Assembly: GCA_019689635.1 (NCBI GenBank)
Contig: JADGHB010000022.1
Location: 1-40,717, forward strand
DNA length: 40,717 nucleotides
Origin: Nevskia sp.
GTDB lineage: Bacteria > Pseudomonadota > Gammaproteobacteria > Nevskiales > Nevskiaceae
Direction of reading: 5' to 3'
Made by a program: the position numbers and the translations under genes. A model generated the notes under the pieces. That model ran no database searches and had not been told where the DNA came from. It worked only from the letters and a program-made list of their open reading frames with translations. Every line of letters begins with the position of its first letter. Within the stretch, counting starts at the first letter, position 1. Shown here one piece after another: positions 8,307 through 14,581 of this stretch.

Positions 8307-8888
8307 ATGAGCCTGCGCATCCTGCTGATCGACTGCGACGCCGAGCGCGCGCGCCTCGTCGAAGAAGGCCTCGCCGGCCTGGACTGCGAGCTGTTGCACC
8401 GGCGCAGCGCGGCCGAGGCCTTCGCCGAGCTCGACGCGCTACGCCCGGACATCGTCATCATCGACACCGACGCACCGGATCGGGACCTGCTGGAACAAAT
8501 CGGTGCGCTGCGCGCGCAGGCGCGGCCCATCGTGATGTTCGTGGACCAGAGCGACGAGGACGCCAGCCTGCGCGCGATCGAAGCCGGTGTGTCCGCCTAC
8601 GTCGTCAACGGACTGTCGCCGGCGCGCGTGCGCCCGATCCTGGACGTGGCCGTGGCGCGCTTCCGTTACATCGAAGCCTTGCGCAGCGAACTGGCGCGCT
8701 CGCGCGCCGATTTGGCCGAGCGCAAGCTCATCGAACGCGCCAAGGGCCTGCTCATGGAGCGGCGCGGCCTGTCCGAGGAACAGGCATTCGCCGCGCTGCG
8801 CCGCCAGGCCATGAACGAAGGTCTGCGCCTGGTCGAGGTCGCGCGTCGCGTGTTGTCGGTGGCGGAATTGCTGGACCGGGTGCCGTGA
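8307..8888 (+). CDS. nasT: NasT: ANTAR-domain RNA-binding antiterminator for nitrate assimilation
   Basis: 193 residues: a response-regulator-like receiver domain (about 1-120) and an ANTAR RNA-binding domain (about 128-190, AERKLIERAKGLLMERRGLSEEQAF). In the NasST system, NasS holds NasT without nitrate; with nitrate NasT is freed and binds paired hairpins in the target leader to stop termination. Asp53 in VIIDTD aligns with the phosphoacceptor, but MFVDQSDED and SAYVVNGL, where the usual receiver Lys and Thr are missing, are typical of NasT, which is controlled by NasS binding rather than phosphorylation. Start: ATG 8307 puts LRILLIDCD at the N-terminus as in homologues but has no clear ribosome site; ATG 8223, 28 codons earlier, is the alternative. 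Its stop overlaps the nasS GTG (GTGA). Its likely target lies at 10303-10378. Confidence 0.9.
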   Translation: MSLRILLIDCDAERARLVEEGLAGLDCELLHRRSAAEAFAELDALRPDIVIIDTDAPDRDLLEQIGALRAQARPIVMFVDQSDEDASLRAIEAGVSAYVVNGLSPARVRPILDVAVARFRYIEALRSELARSRADLAERKLIERAKGLLMERRGLSEEQAFAALRRQAMNEGLRLVEVARRVLSVAELLDRVP

Positions 8889-10099
8889 TCAAACGCGCGC
8901 TGCGCAGCCTGATCTTCGGCGACGAGCGGCGTGCCACGCCGCGCGTCTCGTACTTTCCCGCCGAGCGCGTCAATTCCAAACTCGAATCCCCGCGCGTGGC
9001 GCTGGGCTTCGTGCCGCTGACCGACGCCGCGCCCCTGATCGTGGCCGCGGAGCGTGGCTATTTCGCCGCAGAAGGCCTGGCCGTCGAACTGTGGCGCGAG
9101 ACCTCCTGGGCTTCGATCCGCGACAAGCTCGCCGCCGGCGCGCTGGACGGCGCCCAAACGCTCGCGCCGCTGCCGCTGGCCATGCACCTGGGCCTGACGC
9201 CCGCGCGCACGCCGATGTGCGTGCCGCTGCTGCTGGACCGCAACGGCAACGCGTTCACCGTCTCGCGCAGCCTGTACCGGCGCATGCAGATCCTGGCGCC
9301 GGAGGAGGCCGGCGTACGCAGCCGTAGCGGTCACGCGCTGCGCGCCGCCGCGCGCGAAGCGCTCGCCGCGGGACGCCCCTTGCGCTTCGCCACCGTGTTC
9401 CCGCACTCGACGCACACCTATCTGCTGCGCCATTGGCTGGATCGTTACCAGGTGCCGGCGCAAGCGATCGAACTCAGCGTGGTGCCGCCGCCGCTGATGG
9501 TCGAACAGCTCGCCGCCGGCCGCATCGACGGTTTCATCGTCGGCGCCCCGTGGCACACGCTCGCCGTCCAGAGCGGCCTCGGCCGCATCGTCGCGGCGAG
9601 CACCGACATCCTGCCCGGGCATCCGGAGAAAGCCTTCGCCGTCCGGCGCAGTTTCGCCGTCTCCTATCCGCGCACGCTACTGGCGCTGACGCGCGCGCTG
9701 CTGCGCGCCTGCCTCTGGCTCGACGACCCCGAGCATCGCGCCGCTGCCGCCGGCCTGATCTCGGCGCGCCGCTACGTCCATGCGCCGATCGAATGCCTGC
9801 GCATCGGCCTGGAAGACCGGCTGCTGGCCGCCACCGGCGAAACGCCGCAGGTCTGCGCCGGCTTTCACGTCTTCCATCGCGGCGGCGCCAACTGCCCCGA
9901 TCCGCGCGAGGTGTCCTGGTACTTGCGCGAGATGATGCGCTGGGGCGAGATCGATGCGGCGCTGGATGCCGAACGCCTGGCCGCGGACGTCTTCCGTCCT
10001 TCACTCTATTTCACGGCCCTGCGCACGCTGAACTCGCCGCAGTCGCGCTTCGCAGATGTCCGCAGCTCCGAGGCCTTGCTGCCTCGGCCGGCGGCTTGA
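8885..10099 (+). CDS. nasS: NasS: cytoplasmic nitrate sensor, NrtA/CmpA-like
   Basis: 404 residues resembling nitrate-binding proteins of ABC transporters (NrtA/CmpA), but without a signal peptide, as expected of the cytoplasmic sensor NasS. Typical segments: VALGFVPLTDAAPLIVAAERGYFAAEGL (about 39-66), SWASIRDKLAAGALDGAQTLAPLPLAMHLG (about 74-103), a long central lobe with RIDGFIVGAPWH, and the C-terminal FHVFHRGGANCPDPREVSWYLREMMRWG. NasS binds nitrate or nitrite and then releases NasT. The GTG start at 8885 is inside the nasT stop, so the two partners are translationally coupled. There are no permease or ATPase genes for an Nrt transporter nearby, which supports sensor rather than transporter function. 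The order nasT-nasS is as I recall for Paracoccus. Confidence 0.88.
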   Translation: MIKRALRSLIFGDERRATPRVSYFPAERVNSKLESPRVALGFVPLTDAAPLIVAAERGYFAAEGLAVELWRETSWASIRDKLAAGALDGAQTLAPLPLAMHLGLTPARTPMCVPLLLDRNGNAFTVSRSLYRRMQILAPEEAGVRSRSGHALRAAAREALAAGRPLRFATVFPHSTHTYLLRHWLDRYQVPAQAIELSVVPPPLMVEQLAAGRIDGFIVGAPWHTLAVQSGLGRIVAASTDILPGHPEKAFAVRRSFAVSYPRTLLALTRALLRACLWLDDPEHRAAAAGLISARRYVHAPIECLRIGLEDRLLAATGETPQVCAGFHVFHRGGANCPDPREVSWYLREMMRWGEIDAALDAERLAADVFRPSLYFTALRTLNSPQSRFADVRSSEALLPRPAA

Positions 10100-10115
10100 G
10101 GATCTCTATCAGGAC

Positions 10116-10130
10116 GTACCAGTTCGGTGG
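10116..10130 (+). promoter_or_regulatory. Possible NtrC site 2 (distal), nirB promoter
   Basis: GTACC-N5-GGTGG, two mismatches to GCACY-N5-RGTGC. Its centre is at about -140 from the predicted sigma-54 start and 33 bp (three helical turns) from the proximal site, the same geometry as the paired strong NtrC sites of enteric glnAp2 (about -140 and -108). Weak alone; the spacing is the main argument. Confidence 0.4.
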
Positions 10131-10148
10131 TCAGTCTCGGTGCGCGTC

Positions 10149-10163
10149 GCGCCACAACGGTGC
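10149..10163 (+). promoter_or_regulatory. Probable NtrC site 1 (proximal), nirB promoter
   Basis: GCGCC-ACAAC-GGTGC, one mismatch to GCACY-N5-RGTGC; the dyad extends to TCGCGCC/GGTGCGA. Its centre is about -107 from the predicted start of the sigma-54 promoter at 10237, the usual distance for an NtrC enhancer. Confidence 0.55.
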
Positions 10164-10236
10164 GACGGGATCTCGTCCAAGGCCGCCGCGCGCTTCACAA
10201 GCCTGCGAGAACTGCGGAGAAACCGTTTCGCACGGC

Positions 10237-10252
10237 TGGCACGGCGATTGCT
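10237..10252 (+). promoter_or_regulatory. Sigma-54 (RpoN) promoter of the nirB operon
   Basis: TGGCACG-GCGA-TTGCT is a perfect match to the RpoN consensus TGGCACG-N4-TTGCW, with GG (10238-10239) and GC (10250-10251) 10 bases apart. Predicted start at about 10263 gives a leader of about 184 nt before the nirB GTG, containing the ANTAR hairpins and the terminator. It lies in the nasS-nirB gap on the coding strand. Confidence 0.85.
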
Positions 10253-10302
10253 CTTTGAAATAGGAGCACGGCGTCCCGAAGCCAGGGAGCACGTGCCAGA
10301 AA

Positions 10303-10318
10303 GCCGCAAAGGCGCGGT
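10303..10318 (+). promoter_or_regulatory. ANTAR hairpin P1
   Basis: Stem CCGC (10304-10307) with GCGG (10314-10317), plus a G-U pair at 10303/10318, closing the hexaloop AAAGGC. Loop base 1 is A and base 4 is G, the two conserved loop bases of ANTAR RNA targets. Confidence 0.82.
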
Positions 10319-10326
10319 AAGAAACT

Positions 10327-10344
10327 GCGGACAACGGCGTCCGT
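10327..10344 (+). promoter_or_regulatory. ANTAR hairpin P2 (antiterminator)
   Basis: Stem CGGAC... (10328-10332) with GTCCG (10339-10343), plus a G-U pair at 10327/10344, closing the hexaloop AACGGC, again A1 and G4. Its 3' half overlaps the 5' arm of the terminator. Confidence 0.85.
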
Positions 10345-10378
10345 TCACGGGTTCATCGCCCGGAGCGGCGCCTTTTTT
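10336..10378 (+). terminator. Intrinsic terminator in the nirB leader (regulated)
   Basis: GGCGTC (10336-10341) pairs with GGCGCC (10367-10372) through five Watson-Crick pairs and one G-U pair; an inner stem CGGG/CCCG (10348-10351 and 10359-10362) extends it. Six T residues (10373-10378) follow at once. It ends about 70 bp before the nirB start, inside its leader, so it would stop transcription before the operon unless P2 forms. Confidence 0.85.
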
Positions 10379-10446
10379 ATGCGCGAGTGTTTTATGCAAA
10401 CCGAGAAAAAATCGATGACGGGGCAAACGATGATTGGAGCGGGACC

Positions 10447-12987
10447 GTGAGCGCGCGACGCCTGGTGCTCGTCGGTCACGGCATGGTCGGCCAGCGCTTC
10501 CTGGAAAACATCGCGCAGGCCAAAGACCGGTTCGCAGTCACGGTGCTGTGCGAGGAGCCCCGCCCGGCCTACGACCGCGTCAACCTCACTTCGTATTTCA
10601 GCGGCAAGGACGCGCAGGCGCTGTCATTGGTCCCGGAAGGCTTCTTCGCGCGCACCGGCTTCGAGCTGCGCCTCGGCGAAGGCGCGGCCGCGATCGACCG
10701 CAGCGCGCGCACGGTGACGACCACGCGCGGCGCAGTGCTGCCCTACGACGTGCTGGTCCTGGCCACCGGCTCCTCGCCCTTCGTGCCCCCGGTGCCGGGA
10801 CGCGAACGCGAACATTGCTACGTTTATCGCACGATCGAGGATCTGGACGCGATCAAGGCCGCGGCCAACGTCTCCAAGATCGGCACGGTGGTCGGCGGCG
10901 GCCTGCTCGGTCTGGAAGCGGCCAAGGCGCTCAAGGATCTGGGCCTCGAAACCCACGTCGTGGAATTCGCGCCGCGCCTGATGGCGGTGCAACTCGACGA
11001 GTTCGGCGGCCGCCTGCTGCGCAAGAAGATCGAGGCACTGGGGGTGCGCGTCCATCTGTCCAGGAACACCACGCGCATCGCGGCGGGCGAAAGCGCGCGC
11101 CACCGCATGCTGTTTGCCGACGGCGAGCATCTGGAAACCGACGTCATCGTGTTCTCCGCCGGCATCCGGCCGCGCGACGAACTGGCGCGCGCGGCGGGCC
11201 TCGCCCTCGGCCCGCGCGGCGGCATCGCCATCGACGGCGCCTGCCGCACCAGCGATCCGGCGATCTACGCCATCGGCGAATGCGCGGCCTGGCACGGAAC
11301 CATCTTCGGCCTAGTGGCGCCGGGCTACGACATGGCGCGCGTCGCGGCCCAGCAATTGCTGGAAGCGCCGGCCGAATTCGCCGGCGCCGACCTGAGCACC
11401 AAGCTCAAGCTCCTGGGCGTGGAAGTGGCTTCCATCGGCGATGCCCACGGCAATACGCCCGGCGCGCTGTCCTATTTCTTCAGCGACGAGCGTGCCGGCC
11501 ATTACAAGAAGCTGGTGACGAGTGCCGACGGCAAGCGCCTTTTGGGCGCGGTGCTGGTCGGCGATGCCGGCGATTACGGCACGCTGCTGGCCATGGTGCA
11601 GAACGGTCTGCCGCTGCCCGCGCAGCCCGAAACGCTGATTCTGCCGGCGCACGAAGGCAGCAAGACGCAAGGTCTGGGCAGTGAGCTGCTGCCGGCCGGC
11701 GCCACGATCTGCTCCTGCAACAACGTATGCAAGGGCGCGCTGTGCGCGGCGATCGAGGCTGGCGCCACGACGCTGGGCGCGCTCAAGAAATCGACCAAGG
11801 CCTCCACCTCCTGCGGCGGCTGCGCCACGCTGGTCAAGCAGATCCTCGACGCCGAGCTGCGCCGCCGCGGCGTGGTGGTCACCAACCACCTGTGCGAGCA
11901 CTTCCCCCACACGCGCCAGGAGCTGTTCCATCTGGTGCGCCTCGGCGGTCTGAAAACCTTCGACGAAGTGCTGGTCAAGCATGGCCGCGGCCTGGGCTGC
12001 GACATCTGCAAGCCGGCGGTGGCTTCCATCCTCGCCGCCTGCTGGAACGAGTTCGTGCTCGCACCCAAGCACGCCTCGATCCAGGACACCAACGACTACT
12101 ACCTCGCCAACCTGCAGAAGGACGGCACCTACTCGGTAGTCCCGCGCGTGCCCGGCGGCGAGATCACGCCAGAGAAACTCATCGTGCTGGGCAAGGTGGC
12201 GCAGCGCTTCGGTCTTTACACCAAGATCACCGGCGGCCAGCGCATCGACCTGTTCGGCGCGCGCCTCGAGCAGCTTCCGTTGATCTGGAAGGACCTCATC
12301 GCCGCCGGCTTCGAGTCCGGCCACGCCTACGGCAAGGCGGTGCGCACGGTCAAGTCCTGCGTCGGTTCCACCTGGTGCCGCTACGGCGTGCAGGACTCGG
12401 TGGGCCTGGCGATCAAGCTCGAGCAGCGCTACCGCGGCATCCGCAGCCCGCACAAGCTCAAGCTCGGCGTGTCCGGCTGCACGCGCGAGTGCGCCGAGGC
12501 CCAGGGCAAGGACGTGGGCGTCATCGCCACCGAAAAAGGCTGGAACCTCTACGTGTGCGGCAACGGCGGCATGCGCCCGCGCCATGCCGACCTGCTGGCC
12601 GCGGATCTCGATGAAGCCACCCTGGTGCGCTACATCGACCGTTTCCTGATGTTCTACATCCGCACCGCCGACCGTCTGCAGCGCACCAGCGTGTGGCTGG
12701 AGAACCTGGAAGGCGGCATCGACTACGTGCGCCAGGTGGTCTGCGAGGACCGCCTGGGCATCGCCGCCGAACTGGAGGCCGAGATGCAAAAACTGGTGGA
12801 CAGCTACGAATGCGAGTGGAAGAAGGCGCTGAGCAACCCCGAGACGCTCAAACGCTTCCGTCACTTCGTCAACACGCCGGCGGCGGATCCCAGCATCCGG
12901 TTCGTCACCGAGCGCGGCCAGATCCGGCCGGCGCAGCGGCAGGAAAAAGACGCGCCGGCCGCTGCCGCCGCGGAGCTCGTGTCATGA
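10447..12987 (+). CDS. nirB: Assimilatory nitrite reductase [NAD(P)H], large subunit NirB
   Basis: 846 residues from GTG 10447 (E. coli NirB 847). NirB reduces nitrite to ammonium with NAD(P)H. N-terminal FAD/NAD domains begin RRLVLVGHGMVGQRF, with GTVVGGGLLGLEAAKAL for the second dinucleotide site. A BFD-like [2Fe-2S] region starts with C422-S-C424 and C428, and a second Cys-pair segment follows. The sulfite/nitrite reductase half has the siroheme-[4Fe-4S] ligands C638, C644, C678 and C682 (SCVGSTWCRYG and GVSGCTREC). An open frame extends upstream to 10387, but that start would lie 9 nt after the terminator T-run with no room for a ribosome site; GTG 10447 has TGGAG upstream and fits the family. 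Its stop overlaps the nirD ATG. First gene under the leader at 10263-10446. Confidence 0.97.
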   Translation: MSARRLVLVGHGMVGQRFLENIAQAKDRFAVTVLCEEPRPAYDRVNLTSYFSGKDAQALSLVPEGFFARTGFELRLGEGAAAIDRSARTVTTTRGAVLPYDVLVLATGSSPFVPPVPGREREHCYVYRTIEDLDAIKAAANVSKIGTVVGGGLLGLEAAKALKDLGLETHVVEFAPRLMAVQLDEFGGRLLRKKIEALGVRVHLSRNTTRIAAGESARHRMLFADGEHLETDVIVFSAGIRPRDELARAAGLALGPRGGIAIDGACRTSDPAIYAIGECAAWHGTIFGLVAPGYDMARVAAQQLLEAPAEFAGADLSTKLKLLGVEVASIGDAHGNTPGALSYFFSDERAGHYKKLVTSADGKRLLGAVLVGDAGDYGTLLAMVQNGLPLPAQPETLILPAHEGSKTQGLGSELLPAGATICSCNNVCKGALCAAIEAGATTLGALKKSTKASTSCGGCATLVKQILDAELRRRGVVVTNHLCEHFPHTRQELFHLVRLGGLKTFDEVLVKHGRGLGCDICKPAVASILAACWNEFVLAPKHASIQDTNDYYLANLQKDGTYSVVPRVPGGEITPEKLIVLGKVAQRFGLYTKITGGQRIDLFGARLEQLPLIWKDLIAAGFESGHAYGKAVRTVKSCVGSTWCRYGVQDSVGLAIKLEQRYRGIRSPHKLKLGVSGCTRECAEAQGKDVGVIATEKGWNLYVCGNGGMRPRHADLLAADLDEATLVRYIDRFLMFYIRTADRLQRTSVWLENLEGGIDYVRQVVCEDRLGIAAELEAEMQKLVDSYECEWKKALSNPETLKRFRHFVNTPAADPSIRFVTERGQIRPAQRQEKDAPAAAAAELVS

Positions 12988-13352
12988 CCGCGGGCGTGCG
13001 CTGGAGCTACGTCTGCCGCCTGGCCGACATCGTGCCCAACACCGGCGTGGCGGCCAAGATCGGCACCGAGCAGGTCGCGGTGTTCCGCGTCGTGGACGCC
13101 CAAAGCGGCGCCGAGCAGGTGTACGCGATCGGCAACCGCGATCCCAAGTCCGGTGCGATGGTCATGGCACGCGGTCTGATCGGCGACGTGCAAGGCGAAC
13201 CGGTGGTTGCCGCGCCCGTTTACAAACAGCACCACGCCTTGCGCGATGGACGCTGTCTGGAAGATCCCGCGCTCGCCGTGCCGGTGTATCCGGTGCGTGT
13301 GTTCGAAGGCATGGTGCTGGTGCGCAATCTGCCGCAGAGCGAAAACCCATGA
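12984..13352 (+). CDS. nirD: Nitrite reductase small subunit NirD
   Basis: 122 residues (E. coli 108) with a Rieske-like fold. NirD is the small partner of NirB. The sequence runs WSYVCRLADIVPNTGVAAKIG, then QVAVFRV, VYAIGNRDPKSGAMVMARGLIGD, VVAAPVYKQHHALRDGRCLEDP and VPVYPVRVFEGMVLV, the normal NirD series. As usual in NirD there is no Cys-His pair for a Rieske cluster: the CDS has only two cysteines, near residues 11 and 92. The ATG at 12984 overlaps the nirB stop (ATGA), and its own stop overlaps the next start at 13349. Confident call. Confidence 0.93.
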   Translation: MTAGVRWSYVCRLADIVPNTGVAAKIGTEQVAVFRVVDAQSGAEQVYAIGNRDPKSGAMVMARGLIGDVQGEPVVAAPVYKQHHALRDGRCLEDPALAVPVYPVRVFEGMVLVRNLPQSENP

Positions 13353-14581
13353 GCGCGCATCGACCCCGGCTCGTGGTGGTCGGCAACGGCATGGCCGGCG
13401 CGCGCTTCCTCGAAGAGCTGCTGCGCCTGGCGCCGGAGCGCTACGAACTCGCGGTCTTCGGCGCAGAGGCGGCCGGCAATTACAACCGCATCTTGCTCTC
13501 GCCCGTGCTCAGCGGCGAAAAACAAGCGGCCGACATCATCACCCATCCGCCGGCGTGGTATGCCAGGCACGGCATCGCGCTGTACGCCGACGATCCGGTG
13601 ATCGCCATCGACCGCAGCGCGCGCCTCGTCACCACGCTCGGCGGCCGCAGCGAGCACTACGACCATCTCGTCCTCGCCACCGGTTCGCGGCCGTTCCTGC
13701 CGCCGATCCAGGGCCTGGATCTGCCCGGTGTGCAATGCTTCCGCACGCTGGCGGACGTAGGGGCCATGATCGAGGCCGCCCGGAGCCACCGGCGTGCGGT
13801 GGTGATCGGCGGCGGCCTGCTCGGGCTGGAGGCGGCCCACGGACTGATCCGCCGAGGCATGGACGTGACCCTGATCCATCTGTGCCCGGTGCTGATGGAA
13901 CGGCAGCTCGACGCCCACGCCGCCAGCCTGCTGCAGCGCAGCCTGGAGACGCGCGGCTTGCGCCTGATCCTGCCGGCACAGACCCAGGCCCTGCTTGGCG
14001 ATACGCGGGTGCGCGCGGTGCGCCTCACCGACGGGCGCGAGCTCCCGGCGGACCTGGTGGTGATCGCCGCCGGCATCGTGCCCGAGACGCAGCTCGCGCG
14101 CGCCGCGGGCCTCGCTTGCGAGCGCGGCGTGATCGTCGATGACGTTTTGCTCACCTCCGATCCCGCGATTTCCGCCATCGGCGAATGCGCCCAGCACCGC
14201 AAGCAATGCTACGGGCTGGTGGCACCGCTCTATCAGCAGGCGCGCGTGTGCGCCGCACGGCTCGCCGGCGACGCCGGCGCGCGCTACGCGGGCTCGGTGG
14301 TTTCGACCAAGCTCAAGGTGACCGGCATCGAGGTGTTTTCCGCCGGCGAGTTCAACGGGGGCGAAGGCTGCCAGACCATCGTGCTGCGCGACCCGCGCCG
14401 CGGCATCTACAAAAAGTTGGTGCTGCGCGAACAGCGTCTGGTCGGCGCCGTCCTGTACGGCGACATCCGCGACGGCGCCTGGTACGCGCGCCTCATGCAG
14501 TCGGGCGAAAACCTGCAGCGCATGCGTTCGCGCCTGGTGTTCGGCCAGCGCTACGCCGAGGCCAAGGCAGAGGCGGCGTGA
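13349..14581 (+). CDS. FAD/NAD(P)-dependent oxidoreductase, probable electron-transfer subunit of assimilatory nitrate reductase
   Basis: 410 residues, related to the N-terminal flavoprotein half of NirB and to NasB/NasC reductases. FAD site RLVVVGNGMAGARFLEEL (about 7-24), a NAD(P) site RAVVIGGGLLGLEAAHGL (about 149-166), ATGSRPFLPP and the second FAD contact AISAIGECAQH (about 272-282), then STKLKVTGIEVFSAGEF, a segment shared with NirB. Unlike NirB it has no siroheme domain and no Cys-rich BFD domain. NasA next door carries a C-terminal BFD-like [2Fe-2S] domain, so the likely path is NAD(P)H to this FAD, to NasA's cluster, to molybdenum. Four-base overlaps tie it to nirD before and nasA after. 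The name varies between organisms (nasB, nasC), so no symbol is given. Confidence 0.88.
   Translation: MSAHRPRLVVVGNGMAGARFLEELLRLAPERYELAVFGAEAAGNYNRILLSPVLSGEKQAADIITHPPAWYARHGIALYADDPVIAIDRSARLVTTLGGRSEHYDHLVLATGSRPFLPPIQGLDLPGVQCFRTLADVGAMIEAARSHRRAVVIGGGLLGLEAAHGLIRRGMDVTLIHLCPVLMERQLDAHAASLLQRSLETRGLRLILPAQTQALLGDTRVRAVRLTDGRELPADLVVIAAGIVPETQLARAAGLACERGVIVDDVLLTSDPAISAIGECAQHRKQCYGLVAPLYQQARVCAARLAGDAGARYAGSVVSTKLKVTGIEVFSAGEFNGGEGCQTIVLRDPRRGIYKKLVLREQRLVGAVLYGDIRDGAWYARLMQSGENLQRMRSRLVFGQRYAEAKAEAA

Larger units (their letters stand above)
10263..10446 (+). promoter_or_regulatory. NasT-responsive antitermination leader of nirB
   Basis: The transcribed leader from the sigma-54 promoter to the nirB start. 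It contains hairpin P1 (10303-10318), an 8-nt linker, hairpin P2 (10327-10344) and an intrinsic terminator (10336-10378). P2 and the terminator share bases 10336-10344 and cannot form together. This is the arrangement known for ANTAR-controlled leaders: protein bound to P1-P2 blocks the terminator. The gene for the protein, nasT, is the second gene upstream. Confidence 0.85.

Noticed and set aside
10387-10446. N-terminal extension of nirB starting at GTG 10387
   Set aside because: It would begin 9 nt after the leader terminator, has no ribosome site, and the family homology starts at the GTG at 10447.
11311-12864. Long minus-strand frame opposite nirB
   Set aside because: Antisense shadow with low-complexity His/Gln/Ala-rich text, typical of reversed GC-rich coding DNA.
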